Shown here piece by piece: positions 1-6,069 of a stretch of 10,742 nt of DNA (positions are counted from its first letter, which is position 1; each line of letters opens with the position of its first letter). This stretch comes from Oscillospiraceae bacterium (lineage in GTDB: Bacteria > Bacillota > Clostridia > Oscillospirales > Oscillospiraceae). The DNA lies in the NCBI GenBank assembly GCA_016296635.1, contig JAEDIZ010000070.1, positions 1 through 10,742 of the forward strand, read 5' to 3'. A program made the position numbers and the translations under genes. The notes below the pieces were generated by a model that saw only the letters and a program-made list of their open reading frames with translations, had not been told where the DNA came from and did not search any database.

Positions 1-23
1 TTCCTACATTAGGGGGCTTTTTG
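1..23 (+). terminator. Possible hairpin terminator cut by the window edge
   Basis: CCTA (3-6) can pair with TAGG (10-13) around a three-base loop, extended by two G-U wobbles (1-2 with 14-15) in the plus-strand RNA. More G residues follow, then a C and five T (18-22). The left arm is cut by the window start. The T run lies on the plus-strand side, so this may end a convergent gene to the left, or act in both directions and also end the M20 gene that stops at 80. The uncut flanking sequence is needed to decide. Confidence 0.35.
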
Positions 24-79
24 TCTATTGTCCGTTTTTACTGGACCTGTTCAATGTGAACCTGCTTTCACTTTTGTCA

Positions 80-1336
80 TCAGAAGATCGATTCGATTTC
101 ACCGTCTACGCCGACTGCCATGCACAAAAGCGTCAGAACCTCCTGCGGCAGCGCATACGCGCCCTCATAGGGGAAGTATTCATCCAGACTGTGAATGCAG
201 CGATTGCGTTCGCCGCCGCCGATGGTCACGCAGGGAACTCCCTTGCCGATGGCCATGTTGCCGTTTACACAGCCGCCCTTGCGGATGCCGATGTTCTGCT
301 GTTTTTCCTCCGGCGTGAAGTGCCGCGCAGCGGCAACGGCAGCTTCCACCAAGGGTGCATGATGATCCTGCGTACCGGCAGGAACATCGCAGAACCGTTT
401 GGAATCCCATGTAATGGTATCCTTGCCCCAGCGAGCGGTTTCCTCATCGCAGGCTTCCTGAACGGCCTTATAAACTCTCTGCTCCAGCTCGTCCAACAGC
501 TTCTGATCGTTGGAGCGGATATTGAACTTGATGGTAGCCTTCGGGACGATAGCATGAACGCCAGCATCGTTTCCGGCGTGGAAATTGGAAACGCAGAAGG
601 TCGTTTTGGGATCTGCCGGAACCTCGAAGTCCGCGATCTTTGCCACGGCTCTTGCCGCCGCATGAAGGGGATTCGCCATCAATCCGAAGGCGGTGTAGGC
701 ATGACCGCCGATGCCATAGAAATTGACCTCATCGGTTCGGTAGCCAGTGGCTTCGCAGGTAATCGCTTCCGTATCGGCACCGTCAACGCTGATGGACGCA
801 TCAACCTTCGGGCCGTGCGCAAGGAAGTCCCGCATACCGCCGAGCGAACCCATGCCCTCCTCACGGGAGGTACCGCAGAAAATGATGTCACCTTTTGTCC
901 GGATCTGCGCTTTGTTCATGGCACGCAGCACCGCCAGCAATGTAGTCATGCCTCTGGTGTTGTCGGTCGCGCCCGGAGCGTACATAACGCCGTTTTCATC
1001 GCGTACTTCTTTGACACTCCCAAAGGGAAAAACCGTGTCCATATGCGCTTCCACAAGAATGACGGGGCCGTTTCCGGTTCCTTTTCGGATGCCCCACACA
1101 TTTTTATCCTCATCAATGCGGACATCCGGCAAACCGTATTCCGTCAGCTTCTGCGCGAAAAGCTTTGCCCGCTCGTCTTCACAGAAGGTCGGGGCCTCAC
1201 AAAGCACAAATGCCTTGTGCTCTTCCATAGAAAAAGCGTGATCGCCGCGGATCATCTCAATGGCCTGCGCAATCTGCGGGTTCTTGATTGTTTTATCAAA
1301 AGTGCTTTGAATCTTCTCTGAAACCTGATAGTCCAT
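80..1336 (-). CDS. M20-family zinc metallohydrolase (CPG2/ArgE/DapE-like)
   Basis: A 418-residue, probably cytosolic di-zinc hydrolase of the M20 amidohydrolase/peptidase clan, which cleaves amide bonds in dipeptides, N-acyl amino acids or similar compounds. The expected metal and catalytic residues are all visible: H98-x-D100 in AHMDTVFP, D125 in PGATDNTRG, the E159-E160 pair in REEG, D185 in SVDGAD, and H382 in IHSLDEYF. The stretch of about 196-315, containing GIGGHAYTAFG, is the lid/dimerisation domain typical of the family. No signal peptide is seen. Length is normal for the clan. The ATG at 1336 follows a GGAGG sequence 7 bases upstream. Near residue 357 the protein has CVNGN where relatives I remember often have an S-[ST]-D-A-N motif; this is a possible substrate-pocket variation, not a lost metal ligand. 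It has its own promoter and leader. The substrate cannot be read from sequence. Confidence 0.92.
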   Translation of the reverse strand: MDYQVSEKIQSTFDKTIKNPQIAQAIEMIRGDHAFSMEEHKAFVLCEAPTFCEDERAKLFAQKLTEYGLPDVRIDEDKNVWGIRKGTGNGPVILVEAHMDTVFPFGSVKEVRDENGVMYAPGATDNTRGMTTLLAVLRAMNKAQIRTKGDIIFCGTSREEGMGSLGGMRDFLAHGPKVDASISVDGADTEAITCEATGYRTDEVNFYGIGGHAYTAFGLMANPLHAAARAVAKIADFEVPADPKTTFCVSNFHAGNDAGVHAIVPKATIKFNIRSNDQKLLDELEQRVYKAVQEACDEETARWGKDTITWDSKRFCDVPAGTQDHHAPLVEAAVAAARHFTPEEKQQNIGIRKGGCVNGNMAIGKGVPCVTIGGGERNRCIHSLDEYFPYEGAYALPQEVLTLLCMAVGVDGEIESIF

Positions 1337-1349
1337 GGGGTAACCTCCG

Positions 1350-1436
1350 ATCTGAATAGGTCAGATAAACCGACTTCCATTGCTGCACGGAATTCCGGTG
1401 CAGCGTTTCTGCGTTCCGGCCATGCTGATACCGGAA
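1350..1436 (-). promoter_or_regulatory. Structured 5' leader of the M20 hydrolase gene (three potential hairpins)
   Basis: Between the predicted transcription start (about 1439) and the ATG at 1336 there are three inverted repeats: CCGGAA/TTCCGG (1431-1436 with 1414-1419, loop of 11); GCTGCAC/GTGCAGC (arms 1398-1404 and 1382-1388) with an inner GG-AATT-CC and one bulged base; and ATCTGA/TCAGAT (1361-1366 with 1350-1355, loop of 5), which ends only two bases before the GGAGG ribosome binding site (1344-1348). None is followed by a T run in the minus direction, so they are not ordinary terminators. The last one could limit access to the ribosome binding site. I do not recognise a known riboswitch class. 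Confidence 0.4.
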
Positions 1437-1445
1437 ACCGTAGTA

Positions 1446-1474
1446 ATTATAACTTAGCAGTCAGCCGTTTGCAA
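1446..1474 (-). promoter_or_regulatory. Sigma-70/SigA-type promoter of the M20 hydrolase gene
   Basis: On the minus strand, TTGCAA (1469-1474, 4 of 6 matches to the -35 consensus) is followed after exactly 17 bases by a perfect TATAAT (1446-1451). Transcription should start near 1439, about 100 bases before the ATG at 1336. This makes the M20 gene a separate transcription unit from the Nudix gene that ends at 1519. Confidence 0.7.
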
Positions 1475-1518
1475 CTATGCGTCCATACTTCCACAGGGAA
1501 GCATCATCGGTTTTTCCC

Positions 1519-2040
1519 TCAAATATACTCCATCGCCCGGCGAAGGACGGGCAGCTCTCTGTTGGCAATCAGTCTGCCGATTTTCGTATCGCTTCGCAGT
1601 TCGTATTCCCGCACCGCTTCTTCACAGGTCAGCTTCAGCGTGGAAAGATGGAACTTCTCAAGCTCATCCTGCGTCAGATGCTTTTCGCCGAAGGAACAGA
1701 TTTTGCACAGATAATAGTGATTGATGTTGTGCCGATGAATGAGATTATAATAATCGCTGACAACGCCGAGCTTGCAGATAACATCCACTTCCACGCCCAA
1801 TTCCTCCCGCAGTTCCCGGTGAATGGCTTCGGTCAGATCTTCTCCCGGCTCCACACCGCCGCCGGAGGTTTCGATCAGCACAGCCTTACCGAAATCGTCC
1901 TCGCGCCGCAGCCTTGCAAAATAGAGAAAGCCTGCATCGTCACAGACGATGGCCCGCACGATCTGCCGGTCGTGGTCGATATAGGTCAAAGGCCATTCGG
2001 TATCCTGCAGCTCCAAACATAGCATATCCTGATCCGTCAT
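1519..2040 (-). CDS. Nudix hydrolase
   Basis: A 173-residue Nudix-superfamily pyrophosphohydrolase, which cleaves a nucleoside diphosphate linked to another moiety using Mg2+ or Mn2+. The Nudix box is complete at residues 61-83: G61, E67, then R75-E-L-x-E79-E80-x-G82-V83, matching GX5EX7REUXEEXGU exactly. E79 and E80 are the expected metal ligands. The N-terminal half (about 25-58) gives the usual beta strands; residues 100-173 form a longer-than-minimal C-terminal part that could set substrate choice. ATG at 2040 overlaps the upstream gene's TGA (ATGA), with GGAGG nine bases upstream, so the pair is probably translationally coupled. Candidate substrates (ADP-ribose, nucleotide sugars, oxidised NTPs) cannot be told apart here. 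Confidence 0.93.
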   Translation of the reverse strand: MTDQDMLCLELQDTEWPLTYIDHDRQIVRAIVCDDAGFLYFARLRREDDFGKAVLIETSGGGVEPGEDLTEAIHRELREELGVEVDVICKLGVVSDYYNLIHRHNINHYYLCKICSFGEKHLTQDELEKFHLSTLKLTCEEAVREYELRSDTKIGRLIANRELPVLRRAMEYI

Positions 2041-2441
2041 TTCTTTTCGCCTCCGATCCGAAATCCACCCTGATGTTTGTCCGCGTCAATACGGATCGAG
2101 ATCTTTCCGGAAACCGGAACATCGAAGCTCTGCGTACCGATATCGTTCTCGTCAAAAATGACTTTTCCGAATCGATCCTTGATTTCAATGGAAAGACTTC
2201 CGCTGTCCGTTTCCACTTCAATATGCAATCTGTCATCTTTTGGATACAGCGTCTTTTTCATGAATCCGTCCAGTGACACATACTGCCCGCTCCAACTGCT
2301 GCGTCCTTCCTTGCCGACATATCCGATCCGGATGCCGGACCGGACAGAGCCGATATCGAACATTCCAAGGAGCAAAATTATTCCAAGAATGACTGCTGTG
2401 AGCAGAATTTTCCCTTTCATTGTCGCAGGTTTTCGTTTCAT
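2037..2441 (-). CDS. Small membrane-anchored protein of unknown function
   Basis: I do not recognise a named family. With the start chosen here the protein has 134 residues: a basic N-terminus (MKRKPATMKGK), one hydrophobic segment at about 11-28 (ILLTAVILGIILLLGMF) and then a soluble, probably extracytoplasmic domain of about 100 residues. That domain is rich in alternating hydrophobic residues (LHIEVE, LSIEIKD, KVIFDE, ISIRIDA), which suggests a small beta sandwich, and ends in ADKHQGGFRIGGEKK. There is no lipobox cysteine, so it looks like a membrane-anchored protein rather than a lipoprotein. An in-frame ATG exists 11 codons upstream (2474), but only the ATG at 2441 has a good ribosome binding site. 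Its TGA overlaps the Nudix start codon. It may be read from the DegV promoter, because I see no promoter of its own. Confidence 0.75.
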   Translation of the reverse strand: MKRKPATMKGKILLTAVILGIILLLGMFDIGSVRSGIRIGYVGKEGRSSWSGQYVSLDGFMKKTLYPKDDRLHIEVETDSGSLSIEIKDRFGKVIFDENDIGTQSFDVPVSGKISIRIDADKHQGGFRIGGEKK

Positions 2442-2449
2442 CTGCAGCA

Positions 2450-2456
2450 CTCCCTC
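2450..2456 (-). promoter_or_regulatory. Ribosome binding site that sets the start of the small membrane protein
   Basis: GAGGGAG on the minus strand lies 8 bases before the ATG at 2441. No comparable site precedes the in-frame ATG at 2474, so the shorter 134-residue product is favoured. Confidence 0.7.
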
Positions 2457-2487
2457 GCTTTTGACTTTCTGCAAATCATTTACCGTT

Positions 2488-2508
2488 CGGTTCTCCGAAC
2501 CGCTTTTT
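2488..2508 (+). repeat. Short inverted repeat followed by T5 on the plus strand
   Basis: CGGTTC (2488-2493) and GAACCG (2497-2502) form a 6-bp stem with a three-base loop, followed on the plus strand by CTTTTT. It resembles a short terminator facing right, but no plus-strand gene precedes it. On the minus strand it is preceded by A5 and lies upstream of the small membrane protein gene. Together with the neighbouring larger hairpin it may be the remainder of a bidirectional terminator region. Confidence 0.35.
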
Positions 2509-2510
2509 CA

Positions 2511-2546
2511 CCAAAGCCCTGCACCGAAATATCCGATGCAGGGCTT
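2511..2546 (-). terminator. Hairpin after the DegV gene, with a weak T tail
   Basis: A 13-bp stem (2514-2526 with 2534-2546) contains AGCCCTGCA/TGCAGGGCT plus one U-G wobble that pairs only in minus-strand RNA. The loop is 7 bases. It starts 31 bases after the DegV stop codon. The T tail on the minus strand is just three bases, then GG, so it probably terminates only part of the transcripts or protects the 3' end of the mRNA, allowing read-through into the two downstream genes. Confidence 0.6.
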
Positions 2547-2576
2547 CTTCTGTCTGATTATTCCGGGAGCTCTTCC

Positions 2577-3425
2577 TTACTTTGCAATAAACAGAATTCC
2601 CAATGTACCCGGGCCGCAATGGCTGGAAATGACACCGCCCGCTCTTGTGATGTGGATCTCATCGAAAATGCCGAGGCTTTCCACATACTGATAGATTGCC
2701 GTCTCGTCTGCTTTCTCGCAGCCGGAATGGGTGATGAACACGCGATTGGGTCTTGCCTCCCGCATGGCAGGCTCAAGATCATGCGCATAGTCCATCAGCA
2801 CTCTGCTGATTTTGCCGCGGTATTTTTTCCCCGCCAGCATTTTGCCGTCCTGCACACTGATGATCGGATGCAGGCCAAGCTTGCTGCCCGCAAAGGCCGC
2901 AACACCGCTGCAGCGTCCGCCGCGATGCAGATAGGTCAGCGTATCAACCACAAAGCTGGCGCGCACTTTATCTCTGATTTCTTCCAGACGGCTCAGAATT
3001 TCCTGCACGCTCTTCCCTGCCGCCGCCATTTCGGCAGCCTCCAGCACGAGCAGGCCCACGCCTGTGGAAAGATTTGCCGAATCAAACACATGAATGCGGT
3101 CGCTTTTCTCCAGTTCTTCCGCAGCAAGGCGCATAACGCTGCCGGTGGTGGACATCTGCTCGGAAATGCAGAAGCAGATCAGTTCTTCTCCGTTCGCAGT
3201 CAGTTTTTCAAAAAGCGCCATGGTATCCGGAATGGACACAGCTGCCGTGCGCGGCGTGGTCTGATTGGCATCCGACCATTTGTAGATATCCTCTGGCGTA
3301 ATATCCACACCGTCGCGATATTCCTCGCTGCCGAGATGCACAAACAACGGCAGGATTGTAATGCCGTAGCGATCAATTAATTCCTGCGACAGATCGCAGG
3401 TACTGTCAGAAACGATATGAATCAT
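2577..3425 (-). CDS. DegV family protein (fatty-acid-binding, FakB-like)
   Basis: A 282-residue cytosolic protein of the DegV/FakB family. Characterised members bind a fatty acid and present it to the kinase FakA for phosphorylation; many clostridial paralogues have no proven partner. Visible family motifs: HIVSDSTCDL at the N-terminus (3-12), TTPRTAAVS (57-64, ligand-entry region), DTLTYLHRGGR (161-171), GSKLGLHPIISVQDG (180-194), FITHSG (230-235) and a C-terminal SSHCGPGTLG (267-276). The usual LSGT-type segment is replaced by MSTTGS at 91-96, so head-group contacts may differ. Start: the ATG at 3425 puts the conserved strand right at the N-terminus and has AAGGAG 8 bases before it; an ATG 7 codons upstream (3446) has a weaker GGAG. 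No fakA is present in the window, so the acceptor kinase must be encoded elsewhere. Confidence 0.93.
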   Translation of the reverse strand: MIHIVSDSTCDLSQELIDRYGITILPLFVHLGSEEYRDGVDITPEDIYKWSDANQTTPRTAAVSIPDTMALFEKLTANGEELICFCISEQMSTTGSVMRLAAEELEKSDRIHVFDSANLSTGVGLLVLEAAEMAAAGKSVQEILSRLEEIRDKVRASFVVDTLTYLHRGGRCSGVAAFAGSKLGLHPIISVQDGKMLAGKKYRGKISRVLMDYAHDLEPAMREARPNRVFITHSGCEKADETAIYQYVESLGIFDEIHITRAGGVISSHCGPGTLGILFIAK

Positions 3426-3433
3426 CAATGTCT

Positions 3434-3439
3434 CTCCTT
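3434..3439 (-). promoter_or_regulatory. Ribosome binding site that sets the DegV start
   Basis: AAGGAG on the minus strand lies 8 bases before the ATG at 3425. The competing ATG at 3446 has only GGAG at a similar distance and would add seven residues not expected before the conserved DegV N-terminal strand. Confidence 0.65.
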
Positions 3440-3541
3440 GCAGCATTCAACTGACTCCGGAAACGGGTCATTTATCAAAAAACAGAATACCTTCCGCAAC
3501 GTCTGCCGGATTGCCTCGCTGCAGCAGGTAATAATATTTGA

Positions 3542-3570
3542 ATTATATGCAAAATCCGCAGTTCTGTCAA
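3542..3570 (-). promoter_or_regulatory. Full-consensus SigA promoter of the DegV gene
   Basis: On the minus strand a perfect TTGACA (3565-3570) and a perfect TATAAT (3542-3547) are separated by exactly 17 bases. This matches the housekeeping consensus at all twelve positions. Transcription should start near 3535, giving an untranslated leader of about 110 bases before the ATG at 3425. The promoter lies just after the terminator of the upstream operon, so the DegV unit is independently and probably strongly expressed. Confidence 0.85.
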
Positions 3571-3589
3571 GGCATGCAGCATACTGCCG

Positions 3590-3626
3590 AAAAGAGCAGC
3601 GTCCCTTTGAAAATGGGACGCTGCTC
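3590..3626 (-). terminator. Intrinsic terminator of the oxidoreductase/aminotransferase operon
   Basis: A perfect 12-bp stem, GAGCAGCGTCCC (3594-3605) with its complement (3615-3626), and a 9-base loop, starts 20 bases after the aminotransferase stop codon. In the minus direction it is followed by four T (3590-3593). The T tail is short but the stem is long and GC-rich. The plus-strand side is A-rich, so it acts in the minus direction only. Confidence 0.75.
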
Positions 3627-3645
3627 GGGAAAAAAGTTAAAAAAA

Positions 3646-4728
3646 TTAAAGCTTATAAATCCAGCCCATGTCATCCTCGACAACGCCGGTCTGCATGCCG
3701 TACAGTGTGTCATACAGCTTCTGCGCAACAGGGCCGACCTTGCCGTCTGCGACCTGCACATCGGTGCCCTTGTAGTTGAGCCAGCCGATGGGCGAGATGA
3801 CTGCTGCGGTGCCGGAAGCGAAGATCTCCTGCAGCGTGCCGTTCTTGGAGGCCTCGACGATCTCATCGATGGAGAGCTTGCGCTCGGTGAGCTTGACGCC
3901 CCACTTGTTCAGCAGCTGAATGACGGAATTCCTGGTGATACCGGGCAGGATCGTGCCGGAATCCAGCGGAGCCGTGATAACTTCGTCACCAATGCGGAAG
4001 AAAGCGTTGGAGGTGCCGATCTCTTCGACATATTTATGCTCTGCCGCATCCAGCCACAGAACATCCTTGCAGTTGTACTTCATGGCATCCTGCGAAGCGC
4101 GCATACCGCCGCCGTAGTTGCCGCCGCACTTTGCATAGCCCGTGCCGCCGCGAGCTGCGCGGATGTACTCATCCTGCACATAGATGCGGGTAGTGGAAAG
4201 GCCGCCGTCGTTGGCTGCATAGTAAGAGCCGGTGGGGCTGAGGATGATCATGAACTTATAGTGCTTGGCAGGCAGCACGGAGAAGGAAACCTCATCGCCG
4301 AAAATGAACGGACGGATATACATGGCGGTGCCGGGTGCAGAAGGAACCCAGTCCATATCCTCCTTGATGACAGCCTTTACGGCAGCCAAAAACAGATCGC
4401 CGGGCAGTTCGGGGATGCACATACGCTCATTGGTGCGCTTCATGCGGGCGATGTTCATATCCGGACGGAACAGCTGGATACCGCCTTCGGGGTTGCGGTA
4501 GGCCTTCATGCCCTCGAACATGCACTGGGAATAGTGCAGAACGGCGCAGGCCGGCTCGATCAGAAAGGCTTCATGCGGCACCACGCGGCCGTCATGCCAA
4601 CCCTGCCCCTCGTCATAATCCATGACGAACATGTGGTCGGTAAAGTATTTTGCAAAGCCCAGCTTGGTTTCGTCCTCAGGACGGGGCTTCGGATGGGTGG
4701 TTCTGGTTACGGGAAATGTATATTCCAT
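3646..4728 (-). CDS. ilvE: Branched-chain amino acid aminotransferase
   Basis: A 360-residue PLP enzyme of fold type IV that interconverts valine, leucine or isoleucine and their 2-oxoacids with 2-oxoglutarate/glutamate. The length and the motif set (YSQCMFEGMKAYR at 66-78, MYIRPF 136-141) fit the longer, eukaryote-like BCAT class rather than the approximately 300-residue E. coli type. K200 in YAKCGGNYGG is the expected PLP Schiff-base lysine; EEIGTSNAFF (235-244) and SGTILPGITRNSV (257-269) contact PLP and its phosphate; SGTAAVISPIG (305-315) lies near the substrate carboxylate. GAGGAG precedes the ATG at 4728 by 8 bases. It starts 17 bases after the amidase gene and is the last gene of the operon. 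No ilvC, ilvD or leu genes are nearby, which links this copy to 2-oxoacids made or used by the adjacent ferredoxin oxidoreductase rather than to the standard acetolactate route. Confidence 0.95.
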   Translation of the reverse strand: MEYTFPVTRTTHPKPRPEDETKLGFAKYFTDHMFVMDYDEGQGWHDGRVVPHEAFLIEPACAVLHYSQCMFEGMKAYRNPEGGIQLFRPDMNIARMKRTNERMCIPELPGDLFLAAVKAVIKEDMDWVPSAPGTAMYIRPFIFGDEVSFSVLPAKHYKFMIILSPTGSYYAANDGGLSTTRIYVQDEYIRAARGGTGYAKCGGNYGGGMRASQDAMKYNCKDVLWLDAAEHKYVEEIGTSNAFFRIGDEVITAPLDSGTILPGITRNSVIQLLNKWGVKLTERKLSIDEIVEASKNGTLQEIFASGTAAVISPIGWLNYKGTDVQVADGKVGPVAQKLYDTLYGMQTGVVEDDMGWIYKL

Positions 4729-4745
4729 GATGATTTCTCCTCTAC

Positions 4746-5531
4746 TTAATATTGATAAAGCTCAGGCCTGCGGTCGGCAAAAACATTGATGGATTTTCGG
4801 ATTCCGTCAGCAACGCCGAAGTCACATTCGGCGCTCACGATTTCCTGCTCGCTGCCGGCAAGCACCAGCGTTTCGCCCCATGGATCAATAACGGCAGAGG
4901 CGCCGCCGTATTTTGTGGTGATCGCCGTGCCGCAGGAATTGCAGCAGGCAACGAACATCTGATTTTCAATGGCGCGGGCCGTGGTCAGCGCACGAAGATG
5001 TCCAATGCGGACGCCCGGCCACTGGGATACCACAAACAGAAGGTCGATCCCCTGCACGGTCAAAGAGCGCGTCAGCTCCGGGAAGCGGATATCGTAGCAG
5101 ATGATGATGCCGCAGCTGATACCGTCCAGTTGAAATCTGCAAAGATGATCGCCGGGTGTAAAGCTGTGATGCTCGCCCATGGGCGTGAACAGATGTGTTT
5201 TATCGTACTGCGCAATGCAGCTGCCGCTTCGGTCAAAGATGCAGGCGGTGTTGTAGACCTTGCCGTCTTTGACATTTGCCACGCTGCCGGCTACGATGTT
5301 GGTCTGCAGCTTCTTTGCCAGCGTGCCGATGCGCTCCTTTACGGCAATACAGTCCCGGTCAGAAAGCTCGGCGAGATGCTCCTTCGGAAAGAACCCCACA
5401 TTCCATGTTTCCGGCAGAACGATGACATCCGGTTTTCCCTCCGCTGCCTGCAGAATCAGCTTCTCCGCCAGCTTGAAGTTTTCCTCGGGCTTTCCCAGCG
5501 CCATGTCCATCTGCACGCAGGAGATTTTCAT
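4746..5531 (-). CDS. Nitrilase-superfamily carbon-nitrogen hydrolase (omega-amidase-like)
   Basis: A 261-residue amidase of the carbon-nitrogen hydrolase superfamily. The catalytic Glu-Lys-Cys triad is complete: E41 in VLPETWN, K111 in YDKTHLF, and C145 in IICYDIRFPE. These flanking sequences and the length fit the Nit2/YafV (omega-amidase) branch, which hydrolyses 2-oxoglutaramate or 2-oxosuccinamate to the oxoacid and ammonia. That substrate is an inference from family resemblance. The start codon overlaps the stop of the gamma subunit gene (ATGA, 5528-5531), with an AAAGGA-type site inside that gene, so it is translationally coupled. Its place between a 2-oxoacid oxidoreductase and an aminotransferase supports a job in 2-oxoacid amide or nitrogen handling. 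Biotinidase-like or N-carbamoyl hydrolase activity cannot be excluded. Confidence 0.9.
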   Translation of the reverse strand: MKISCVQMDMALGKPEENFKLAEKLILQAAEGKPDVIVLPETWNVGFFPKEHLAELSDRDCIAVKERIGTLAKKLQTNIVAGSVANVKDGKVYNTACIFDRSGSCIAQYDKTHLFTPMGEHHSFTPGDHLCRFQLDGISCGIIICYDIRFPELTRSLTVQGIDLLFVVSQWPGVRIGHLRALTTARAIENQMFVACCNSCGTAITTKYGGASAVIDPWGETLVLAGSEQEIVSAECDFGVADGIRKSINVFADRRPELYQY

Positions 5532-6067
5532 GCCTTGTATTCCTTTCCGGCATTGATCGCCTGCATATTGGCGTCAAACAGATTGGCTTTCTTGGCGGGG
5601 ATGACCTTGTGCAGCGCATCGGCTACCGTTTCCTCTTTGATGCAGCCGGTCTGCTTGATAATCGCGCCGAGCAGGATCATGTTTGCCAGCGTCGGCATAC
5701 CCATGTCGGCTGCCATTTTGGTTGCCGGAATGTAAAACACCTCAACGTCGGTACGATTTACCTTACGGGAGATAAGCGTGGAATCAACAAAGATTCTGCC
5801 TCCGGGGGCAACGTCCGCTTCATACTTATCAAGAGACGGGGTATTCATGACCATCAGCACGTTGGGATTCTGCACGATGGGAGAACCGACGGGAGTATCG
5901 CTGAGAATGACGCAGCAGTTTGCCGTGCCGCCGCGCATTTCGGGGCCGTAGGACGGCAGCCAGCTCAGCTCGCGTCCTTCCAGCAAGCCTGCGTATGCCA
6001 GCACCTTACCGGAAAATAAAAGGCCCTGACCGCCGAAACCGGCAATGATCATTTCATAATTTGCCAT
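5528..6067 (-). CDS. vorC: 2-oxoacid:ferredoxin oxidoreductase, gamma subunit
   Basis: A 179-residue subunit of the pyruvate/ketoisovalerate oxidoreductase catalytic gamma family. N-terminal GFGGQG (10-15) and SYGPEMRGG (39-47) are the two hallmark motifs. In multi-subunit enzymes this domain lies next to the TPP/alpha-beta core and contributes to CoA binding. The ATG at 6067 follows AAGGAGG, and the gene begins two bases after the beta subunit's stop codon. Order delta-alpha-beta-gamma is the usual one for four-subunit VOR/KOR enzymes. The symbol follows VOR naming; the equivalent KOR name is korC, and sequence alone does not fix substrate preference. Confidence 0.92.
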   Translation of the reverse strand: MANYEMIIAGFGGQGLLFSGKVLAYAGLLEGRELSWLPSYGPEMRGGTANCCVILSDTPVGSPIVQNPNVLMVMNTPSLDKYEADVAPGGRIFVDSTLISRKVNRTDVEVFYIPATKMAADMGMPTLANMILLGAIIKQTGCIKEETVADALHKVIPAKKANLFDANMQAINAGKEYKA

Positions 6068-6069
6068 AT

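Noticed and set aside
56..1321. Open frame of 421 codons on the plus strand
   Set aside because: It is antisense to the M20 hydrolase, has no ribosome binding site or recognisable motif, and mirrors the codon pattern of the real gene.
1480..1518. Terminator for the Nudix gene
   Set aside because: Only weak stems are possible here (AGGGAA/TTCCCT with a long loop, CTTCC/GGAAG), and no T run follows in the minus direction.
2488..2508. True terminator for a plus-strand gene
   Set aside because: The 6-bp stem and T5 look right, but no supported plus-strand gene exists upstream of it in the window.
3538..4749. Open frame of 403 codons on the plus strand
   Set aside because: It covers the aminotransferase gene and its terminator in antisense; no plausible domain or start signal.
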